In this document: positions 1-5,358 of the stretch, piece after piece | How the letters are laid out: every line of letters starts with the position of its first letter | Position numbering within the stretch: the stretch's first letter is position 1 | Translations under genes and position numbers: made by a program | Source of the DNA: Actinobacteria bacterium 13_1_20CM_4_69_9 | GTDB lineage: Bacteria > Actinomycetota > Thermoleophilia > Gaiellales > Gaiellaceae | NCBI GenBank assembly: GCA_001920085.1 | Contig: MNJC01000103.1 | Location: 1 to 19,637 of the forward strand | Direction: 5' to 3' | DNA length: 19,637 nucleotides | The notes under the pieces: generated by a model | Told to the model about the DNA's origin: nothing | The model's input: only the letters and a program-made list of their open reading frames with translations | Databases searched by the model: none

Positions 1-770
1 TCGATACCGCCGGCGCGGTCGGAGCCACGACGACGGTCGTCACGTTCTGGCCGCATCCGCGCCTCGTCCTGGGAAACCATGTCGAGCTCCTGTCCACGCT
101 CGAACGCCGTCTCGAGCTGCTCGAGTCGGCCGGGATCGACGAAGTCCTCGTCGTGAACTTCACGCCCGCTGTCGCGGCGCTGTCGCCGCAGCAGTTCGCC
201 GACGACGTGCTGCGAAGGATCGGCACCGAGACGATCGTCGTCGGGGAGAACTTCCGCTTCGGCCGCGCCGCGGCCGGCGACGCGGAATCGCTCGACCGGC
301 TCGGGTTCGACGTGCGTCCAGTGCCTCTGCTCGACGGCGTGTCGTCCACGCGGATTCGAACCCTTCTTCGTGACGGCGACGTCGTCGGGGCCGCCCAGCT
401 GCTGGGGCGCCCTGCCGAGCTCGACGGCACGGTCGTCCTCGGCGACCAGCGCGGCGGCACGCTCGGCTATCCGACGGCGAACCTCGCAACGCCGCCGGAG
501 CTGCTCGTCCCTGCGTACGGCATCTACGCCGGTGCTGCGCGGGGGCGCCGCGCCGCGATCTCGATCGGCGTCAATCCGCACTACGCCGGGGAGGAGCGCC
601 GGATCGAGCCACACCTGCTCGACTTCGAGGGCGACCTCTACGGCCAGCGGCTGGTTGTCGAGCTCTGGCTGCGGCTCCGGGACGAACGGGCGTTCGGATC
701 GGAGGCCGAGCTCGTCGCGCAGATCGCACAGGACGTGGAGGCCACCCGGGCCGCTGAGCGTCCCGTGTGA
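1..770 (+). CDS. ribF: Bifunctional riboflavin kinase / FAD synthetase, 5' end outside the window
   Basis: Makes FMN from riboflavin and ATP (C-terminal kinase) and FAD from FMN and ATP (N-terminal adenylyltransferase). About 255 residues are visible, read in frame from base 3; the family is usually a little over 300, so roughly 50 N-terminal residues, including the nucleotide-binding HxGH-type motif, lie upstream. Visible landmarks are TFWPHP (family TFDPHP), VGENFRFGR, SSTRIR, then the kinase motifs GYPTANL and GIYAG, and the catalytic-Glu region RIEPHLLDFEGDLYG. The end of the protein (LVAQIAQDVEATR) is normal for the family. The Asp-to-Trp change in TFWPHP is unusual. RibF next to rpsO/pnp fits the actinobacterial cluster, but here other genes separate them. 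The ATG at 153 is internal and is not the true start. Confidence 0.95.
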   Translation, partial: DTAGAVGATTTVVTFWPHPRLVLGNHVELLSTLERRLELLESAGIDEVLVVNFTPAVAALSPQQFADDVLRRIGTETIVVGENFRFGRAAAGDAESLDRLGFDVRPVPLLDGVSSTRIRTLLRDGDVVGAAQLLGRPAELDGTVVLGDQRGGTLGYPTANLATPPELLVPAYGIYAGAARGRRAAISIGVNPHYAGEERRIEPHLLDFEGDLYGQRLVVELWLRLRDERAFGSEAELVAQIAQDVEATRAAERPV

Positions 771-784
771 CATCCGATCCGGCA

Positions 785-832
785 GGAATCTCGTAATTCC
801 CGCTACGAGCGGCTCGCAAGTTTCCGCAAACT
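785..832 (+). other. Gap after ribF with short inverted repeats
   Basis: The 78-base gap between ribF and the next gene holds three small dyads: GGAAT/ATTCC (785-789 with 796-800), the alternative CTCGTA/TACGAG (790-795 with 804-809), and AGTTT-CCGC-AAACT (819-832). The first two are mutually exclusive. No clear T-run follows, so this could be a weak terminator, a leader structure for the zinc-ribbon gene, or chance. Confidence 0.25.
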
Positions 833-848
833 CCGGTGTCTTCTAGGC

Positions 849-1085
849 GTGAGTCCCACAACGGGTGACGAGGGTCCGCAGCTGGCGATAGTGGAGAGCG
901 TCCGCTGTCTCGAATGTGGCGCCGTGTACGCCAAGCCGCTGGCGGGCGGCACGGTGCGAGAGAACCCAGGCTGCCCCGACTGTGGGTACGTCGGCTGGAT
1001 GGCCACGTCACCGCCGGCGCCGGTCAGGGAAGCGTCGCCGCCGAGCCGTTCCGCCGCGGGTCGGCAGCCGCCCCGGTCCGGCTGA
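849..1085 (+). CDS. Small zinc-ribbon protein of unknown function
   Basis: A 78-residue protein starting at GTG 849. It has two CxxC knuckles, C20-x2-C23 (CLECG) and C42-x2-C45 (CPDCG), separated by 18 residues. This is a classic four-Cys zinc ribbon followed by GYVGW and a Pro/Ser/Arg-rich tail. No membrane segment or signal is seen. The start is uncertain: GTG 891 is in frame and would give a 64-residue product that still keeps both knuckles. I see no Shine-Dalgarno for either. The 3' end overlaps the convergent GGT-like gene by 62 bp. The knuckle spacing and the preserved frame argue for a real gene. Whether it binds nucleic acid, another protein or only zinc cannot be told. Confidence 0.6.
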   Translation: MSPTTGDEGPQLAIVESVRCLECGAVYAKPLAGGTVRENPGCPDCGYVGWMATSPPAPVREASPPSRSAAGRQPPRSG

Positions 1086-2406
1086 CCAAGCTGACGCCGC
1101 CGAAGTAGTGGTGCTGTGCGGGCCAGCGCCGCACGTTGCGACCGCGCTCCTCGAGCACCGCGAGGGCCGTCTCGTCGACACCGGGCTCTGCGTTCACGAC
1201 CTCCGGAGCGGGGTGGAAGCGTGGACGAGCGATCGCGGCATCGGGTGAGAGATGCTCGTCCAGCACGCCGGCGACGACTCCGAGCAGCGCGGTCCTGAGC
1301 CGCGTCCCGCCGGCAGCCCCGGCCGCCAGCACCGGTCGCTCGCCGTCGACCGCGAGCGTCGGCGCCATCATGCTGCCCATCCGAGCGCCCGGCTCGAGCC
1401 GGCCGCGGAGCAGGTCGGCCTCGCCGAGCATGCTGTTCAGGTGCAGGTCGAGGCCCGGGACGAAGTCGCCCGAGCCGAGGCCCAGGCTGCTCGTGATCAC
1501 GCAGGCGTTCCCGTCCGCGTCGACGACGCTGACGTTGGTCGTGTCCCCGCCGCCGGAGCTCGCGGCTTCGAGCACGTCCACGAGCGCCAGCACGCGGTCG
1601 GTCTCGCTCAGCTCGGCGAGCCGCGGCAGCCGCGGGATGGTCTCGGGAACGCCCGAGAGCCCGGACCGCGTCAGCAGCTGCACCTGCAGGTACGGGACGC
1701 GGACGGGCTCGCTCCAGCCCGCTTCGTAGGCCTCGAGGTCGGCCTGCGTGACGAGGCCGCCGCGCTCGCGGCAGAGCTCGAGCAGCTGCTCGCCGATCGC
1801 GCCGCGGTAGACCGACGCGGGATCATCCGCCAGCGCGCCCAGGGCTGCGGCGAGGCCGGGCTGCTCGAGCCGCGCGCCGGCCTCCAGCAGCCGGCCGCCG
1901 GGGGAGTAGATCGCAGCGCCCTCGTTCATCGTCATCACCGGGGCGAGCATCGCGAGACATGCCGCGTGCGCCGGCGGAAAATCGACGCCCGACTCGGCGA
2001 GCCCGAGCGCAGGCTCCACCAGCCGCGGCCAGGAGAGGCGGCCGTGTGCTTCCCACAACGCGACCAGCCCGGCCGGCAGCCCCGGAACAGCAAATGACGC
2101 GGGACCGATCGCGTAGTGCACGAGCTCCGAGCCGAACGGCACCTCGAGCTCGACCAACTGGGCGTCGCGCCGCTCCCCGCCGAGCCCCGGGACGGCGACG
2201 AAGCAGTCGAGGTTGCGGGCGCGCCCTGTCGCGGCGTCGAAGTAGATCGCATGCGCGCCGCCGAGCAGGCCCGTCATCACCGTCTCCGCGACGCACGAGG
2301 CAAGCGCCGCTGCGACGGCGGCGTCGGCCGCGCTCCCGCCGTCGGCCAGGACCTGAACGCCGGCAGCCGTCGTTGCGGGATGTCCTGCGGCTACGCCTGC
2401 GTCCAT
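1024..2406 (-). CDS. Gamma-glutamyltransferase-family Ntn hydrolase, compact form
   Basis: 460 residues from ATG at 2406; the frame stays open further upstream, but that part overlaps the divergent ABC gene and has no family similarity. The start MDAGVAAGHPATTAAG and GGSAADAAVA are typical of the family. The nucleophile region is GDTTNVSVVDADGN, with self-cleavage expected before T289. Downstream are GSMMAPTLAV and GAAGGTRLR. The protein is shorter than the usual 540-580 residues: the region before the nucleophile is reduced. The family motif D-x-R-E-x-A-P, whose Arg holds the gamma-glutamyl carboxylate, reads LDCFVAVPG here, so the Arg and Glu are missing. Glutathione or glutamyl substrates are therefore doubtful, and a related amide hydrolase is plausible. 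No signal peptide is visible, so it is probably cytoplasmic. Confidence 0.85.
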   Translation of the reverse strand: MDAGVAAGHPATTAAGVQVLADGGSAADAAVAAALASCVAETVMTGLLGGAHAIYFDAATGRARNLDCFVAVPGLGGERRDAQLVELEVPFGSELVHYAIGPASFAVPGLPAGLVALWEAHGRLSWPRLVEPALGLAESGVDFPPAHAACLAMLAPVMTMNEGAAIYSPGGRLLEAGARLEQPGLAAALGALADDPASVYRGAIGEQLLELCRERGGLVTQADLEAYEAGWSEPVRVPYLQVQLLTRSGLSGVPETIPRLPRLAELSETDRVLALVDVLEAASSGGGDTTNVSVVDADGNACVITSSLGLGSGDFVPGLDLHLNSMLGEADLLRGRLEPGARMGSMMAPTLAVDGERPVLAAGAAGGTRLRTALLGVVAGVLDEHLSPDAAIARPRFHPAPEVVNAEPGVDETALAVLEERGRNVRRWPAQHHYFGGVSLVSRTGAAADPRRNGSAATLP

Positions 2407-2415
2407 TACGGCGGG

Positions 2416-2421
2416 TAGTTT
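2416..2421 (+). promoter_or_regulatory. Candidate -10 element (TAGTTT) for a leaderless ABC transporter mRNA
   Basis: TAGTTT ends 7 nt before GTG 2429, and there is no Shine-Dalgarno in between. That would put transcription start at or next to the start codon. No TTGACA-like -35 is visible. The element lies in the 22-bp gap shared with the divergent GGT-like gene. It also explains why GTG 2429 is preferred over TTG 2420, which lies inside the hexamer. Confidence 0.5.
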
Positions 2422-2428
2422 GCAGGTC

Positions 2429-3373
2429 GTGAACGCGGCCGCGGAGCTGCCGCTCGTCCATGCACGGGGGCTGGTCAAACACTTCGGCGATCTCGTCGCC
2501 GTCGACGAGATCGACTTCGACGTTCAGAAGGGCGAGGCGTTCGGGTTTCTCGGGCCGAACGGCGCCGGAAAGAGCTCGACGATGCGCATGATCGGGTGCG
2601 TCTCGCCGCCCAGCGGCGGCACCTTGCGGGTGCTCGGCCTCGACCCGGTGAAGAGTGGAGCGGACGTGCGCGCGCGCCTGGGCGTCGTGCCGCAGGAGGA
2701 CACGCTCGACATGGAGCTCACCGTGCGCGAGAACATGCTCATCTACGGGCGCTACTTCGGGATCTCGCGGAGTGTCCTCCACGAGCGCGCCGAGCGCCTG
2801 CTCGAGTTCGTGCAGCTCGACGAGCGCATCGACTCCAAGGTGGAGCCGCTGTCCGGTGGGATGAAGCGGCGCTTGACGATCGCGCGCTCGCTGATCAACG
2901 AGCCGGACATCCTCTTGCTGGACGAGCCGACGACGGGTCTCGACCCACAGGCGCGCCACGTCGTCTGGGACCGCCTCCACGCCCTCAAGCACGCGGGCGC
3001 GACGCTGCTGCTGACGACGCACTACATGGACGAGGCCGAGCAGCTCTGCGACCGACTCGTCGTCATGGACAAGGGCAAGATCGCCGCGGAGGGGTCGCCT
3101 GTCGAGCTGATCCGCCGCTATTCCACACGTGAGGTCGTCGAGCTCCGCTTCGCGGCGGAGCAGCCGCCGGCCGACCTGGCGGACCGCGTCAACGGGCTCG
3201 CGCGGCGCGTCGAGATTCTGAGCGGCCGGCTCATGTTGTACACGGACGACGGCGACCTCACGGCGGACCGCATCCACGAGCTCGGCGTCAATCCCCAGAG
3301 CACGCTCGTGCGCCGGTCGACGCTCGAGGACGTGTTCCTCCATCTGACGGGACGGACCCTCGTCGACGAGTGA
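2429..3373 (+). CDS. ABC transporter ATP-binding protein, NodI/DrrA type
   Basis: The 314-residue nucleotide-binding subunit of an ABC-2 exporter. It hydrolyses ATP at the inner face of the membrane to drive the two permeases encoded just downstream. Walker A is GPNGAGKS (42-49), the Q-loop is at Q89, the signature is LSGGMKRR (141-148), Walker B is ILLLDEP (161-167), and the switch His is H198 in TTHYMDEAE. The C-terminal extension with STLEDVFLHLTGR is characteristic of DrrA/NodI/CcmA-like proteins. GTG 2429 is chosen because of the -10-like element 7 nt upstream. The stop overlaps the next start as GTGA, so translation is probably coupled. The substrate cannot be read from sequence; drug, polyketide, lipid or lipo-oligosaccharide export are family precedents. 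Confidence 0.93.
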   Translation: MNAAAELPLVHARGLVKHFGDLVAVDEIDFDVQKGEAFGFLGPNGAGKSSTMRMIGCVSPPSGGTLRVLGLDPVKSGADVRARLGVVPQEDTLDMELTVRENMLIYGRYFGISRSVLHERAERLLEFVQLDERIDSKVEPLSGGMKRRLTIARSLINEPDILLLDEPTTGLDPQARHVVWDRLHALKHAGATLLLTTHYMDEAEQLCDRLVVMDKGKIAAEGSPVELIRRYSTREVVELRFAAEQPPADLADRVNGLARRVEILSGRLMLYTDDGDLTADRIHELGVNPQSTLVRRSTLEDVFLHLTGRTLVDE

Positions 3374-4137
3374 GCTACGCGCTTCGCACGTACGAGTTCT
3401 GGCTGACGGCATACCGGCGCACGTGGCGCGGCTCCGTCGCAACAAGCGTGATCAGCCCGGTCTTCTACCTCGGGGCCCTCGGGATCGGGCTCGGCACGCT
3501 CGTCAACAAGTCGGGCACGACGCCCGAGGGGGTCGATTACCTCGCGTACGTCGCGCCGGGCGTGCTCGCGGCCACGGCGATGCAGGTGGGCGCGAACGAG
3601 GCGATGTGGCCGGTGCTCGGATCGATCCGCTGGACGCGCGCATACTTCGCGATGCTCGCGACCCCGCTCGAGATCCGGCACATCGTGTTCGGCCATCAGG
3701 CGTGGATGACGACCCGCGTCGTCTCGAGCTGCGCGGTCTATCTGGCCGTGATCGCGGCGTTCGGCGCGATTCTCTCGCCGCTCGGCATCCTGGCGCTCCC
3801 GGCCTGTTTCCTGATCGGGCTCGCCTTCTCGGCGCCGACGGCGGCGTATGCCGCCACGCGTCAGGAGGACAGTGCGTTCGTCGTCGTCAACCGCTTCGCG
3901 CTCGTGCCGATGTTCCTGTTCTCGGGAACGTTCTTTCCTGTCTCGCGCCTGCCGGAGGTGCTCCGCTGGATCGCGTACGCGACGCCGTCGTGGCACGGCG
4001 TCGACCTCTGCCGCTCGCTCACGCTCGGCCGTGTGCACTGGCCGCTCGCGCTCGGGCACGTCGTGTATCTGGCTGCGTGGGCGGTCGCCGGGCTCGCGTG
4101 CGCGCTGTACACGTACCGCAGGAGGCTGCTCAAGTGA
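3370..4137 (+). CDS. ABC-2 type permease, first subunit
   Basis: 255 residues, starting GTG 3370 in a 4-bp GTGA overlap with the ATPase gene. Six hydrophobic stretches can be made out, with an N-terminal cytoplasmic segment (YALRTYEFWLTAYRRTWRG) preceding the first helix, as in NodJ/DrrB-type ABC-2 permeases. The conserved region LVPMFLFSGTFFPVSRLPE followed by ATPSWHGVDLCRSL is the typical ABC-2 signature before the last helix. It ends in a basic tail (YRRRLLK). It probably pairs with the next subunit as a heterodimer in the cytoplasmic membrane. Substrate unknown. Confidence 0.9.
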   Translation: MSYALRTYEFWLTAYRRTWRGSVATSVISPVFYLGALGIGLGTLVNKSGTTPEGVDYLAYVAPGVLAATAMQVGANEAMWPVLGSIRWTRAYFAMLATPLEIRHIVFGHQAWMTTRVVSSCAVYLAVIAAFGAILSPLGILALPACFLIGLAFSAPTAAYAATRQEDSAFVVVNRFALVPMFLFSGTFFPVSRLPEVLRWIAYATPSWHGVDLCRSLTLGRVHWPLALGHVVYLAAWAVAGLACALYTYRRRLLK

Positions 4138-4907
4138 CGGCGATCGCGCTCCCGCGCGGCGCGGCCCTGTTCGAGCGCAACGCGCGCGCACACCGCAGTC
4201 ACTTCCTGGTCATCCTCTCCGGCTTCTTCGAGCCGCTCTTCTACCTGCTGTCGATGGGTGTCGGGCTCGGGCACTTCGTCGGCAAGGTGCCGGGCCCGAA
4301 CGGCGAGCTGATCTCGTACGCGAGCTTCATCGCGCCGGCGCTGCTGGCGACGGCCGCCATGAACGGCGCGATCTACGACTCGTCGAGCGTGTTCTGGCGA
4401 ATGAAGTACATGAGGCTGTACGACGCGGTGCTGGCGACGCCGCTCGGCCCGAGAGACGTCGCCGTCGGCGAGACCGCGTGGGCGCTGTTCCGCGGACTGC
4501 TCTACGCGATCGCGTTCCTCATCACCGTCGCCGTACTCGGCCTCGTCGAGTCGCCGTGGGCGGTGCTCGCCCTCCCGGCGGCCCTGCTCGTCGGCTTCGC
4601 GTTCGCGGGAATGGGGATGGCCGGCGCGACCTTCATGCGGACATGGCAGGACTTCGAGTTCGTGAACCTGATCCAGCTGCCGATGTTCCTGTTCTCGGCG
4701 ACGTTCTACCCGCTGTCGGTCTATCCGGGCTGGCTGCAGATCGTCGTCCGCTGCACACCCCTCTACAACGCGATCTCGCTGATCCGTGGACTGATGCTCG
4801 GCGTCGTCGGCTGGTATCAGGGGGTGAACGTCGTCTACCTGGTTGCCTTCGGCGCGATCGGCATGAGCATCGCCGGCCGCCGAATCGGGAAGCTGCTCCT
4901 CACCTGA
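4134..4907 (+). CDS. ABC-2 type permease, second subunit
   Basis: 257 residues from GTG 4134, again in a GTGA overlap with the preceding permease. It has the same layout as its neighbour: an N-terminal segment with FERNARAHRSHFLVILSGF, about six membrane helices, and the motif LPMFLFSATFYPLSVYPGW followed by CTPLYNAISLIRGL. The two permeases are clearly homologous but different, so the exporter is most simply ATPase dimer plus permease heterodimer. The operon appears to end here; an 85-bp gap with its own -10-like element and a hairpin precedes rpsO. No substrate-binding protein or biosynthetic gene lies nearby to suggest cargo. Confidence 0.9.
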   Translation: MTAIALPRGAALFERNARAHRSHFLVILSGFFEPLFYLLSMGVGLGHFVGKVPGPNGELISYASFIAPALLATAAMNGAIYDSSSVFWRMKYMRLYDAVLATPLGPRDVAVGETAWALFRGLLYAIAFLITVAVLGLVESPWAVLALPAALLVGFAFAGMGMAGATFMRTWQDFEFVNLIQLPMFLFSATFYPLSVYPGWLQIVVRCTPLYNAISLIRGLMLGVVGWYQGVNVVYLVAFGAIGMSIAGRRIGKLLLT

Positions 4908-4914
4908 TCGTTGC

Positions 4915-4992
4915 TACCCTGTCCCGCGACGCAGCCGCGGCTTTCCGCCTGCTTCCGGCGGATTGCTGGGACTGACGAGACAAAGGAGAGGC
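4915..4992 (+). promoter_or_regulatory. rpsO promoter region and structured 5' leader
   Basis: TACCCT at 4915-4920 is a possible -10, giving a leader of about 65 nt. The leader contains a perfect 10-base palindrome (4933-4942) and a 6-bp hairpin TCCGCC/GGCGGA (4944-4949 with 4957-4962, 7-nt loop). The Shine-Dalgarno AGGAG is at 4984-4988, close before ATG 4993. Ribosomal protein S15 represses its own mRNA through leader structures in several bacteria; whether this leader does so is inference. Confidence 0.45.
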
Positions 4993-5262
4993 ATGACCCT
5001 CACGAAGGAAGCCAAGCAGGAGATCGTCCAGAAGCACGGGGCGAACCAGACCGATACGGGCTCGACCAAGGTGCAGGTCGCGCTGCTGACGCAGCGGATC
5101 AACGAGTTGACCGAACACCTGCGGTCGCATCCGAAGGATCACTATTCCCGGCGCGGGCTGCTCAAGCTCGTGGGCCGCCGTCGTCGGTTCCTGAACTATC
5201 TCCAGAAGCACAACCTGGAGGGGTACCGGGCACTGATCAAGGAACTGGGGCTGCGCAGGTAG
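4993..5262 (+). CDS. rpsO: 30S ribosomal protein S15
   Basis: 89 residues, exactly the family length. S15 binds the central domain of 16S rRNA early in 30S assembly and contributes to intersubunit bridge B4. Recognisable regions are the N-terminal helix KEAKQEIVQKHG, the conserved TDTGSTKVQVALLTQRI, the LTEHLRSHPKDHYSRRGL segment that contacts rRNA, and the basic GRRRRFLNYL. The ATG at 4993 has a good Shine-Dalgarno (AAAGGAG). It is followed after 96 bp by pnp, the near-universal bacterial arrangement. Confidence 0.98.
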   Translation: MTLTKEAKQEIVQKHGANQTDTGSTKVQVALLTQRINELTEHLRSHPKDHYSRRGLLKLVGRRRRFLNYLQKHNLEGYRALIKELGLRR

Positions 5263-5273
5263 TCCCGAACTAA

Positions 5274-5333
5274 CGAGAGGGTGGAGATTCGAGCGAGCGC
5301 CGTCCGCGACGCTGACTCGAGTCCCCACTCTCG
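5274..5333 (+). promoter_or_regulatory. Long imperfect hairpin between rpsO and pnp
   Basis: The two arms pair as CGAGA/TCTCG (5274-5278 with 5329-5333), a two-G bulge (5279-5280), GTGG/CCAC (5281-5284 with 5325-5328), one A-C mismatch, then an 8-bp helix (5286-5293 with 5316-5323, one G-U pair). This gives about 17 pairs, and an AGCG/CGCT dyad lies inside the loop. There is no T-run, so it is not an obvious terminator. The pnp Shine-Dalgarno (5345-5349) lies just outside. In Escherichia coli the equivalent position carries the RNase III-cleaved hairpin through which PNPase represses itself; a similar role here is inference. Confidence 0.6.
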
Positions 5334-5358
5334 CTAAGCAGAGTGGAGGAACAGACAT

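Noticed and set aside
819..832. Rho-independent terminator after ribF
   Set aside because: The dyads are short and no T-run follows. Kept only as a low-confidence structural note.
2420..2428. TTG 2420 as start of the ABC ATPase
   Set aside because: TTG 2420 lies inside the likely -10 element, and the family similarity begins after GTG 2429. Not excluded with certainty.
2407..2478. N-terminal extension of the GGT-like protein to 2478
   Set aside because: The extra 24 residues are unlike the family and overlap the ABC ATPase coding sequence. MDAGVAAGHP is the normal family start.
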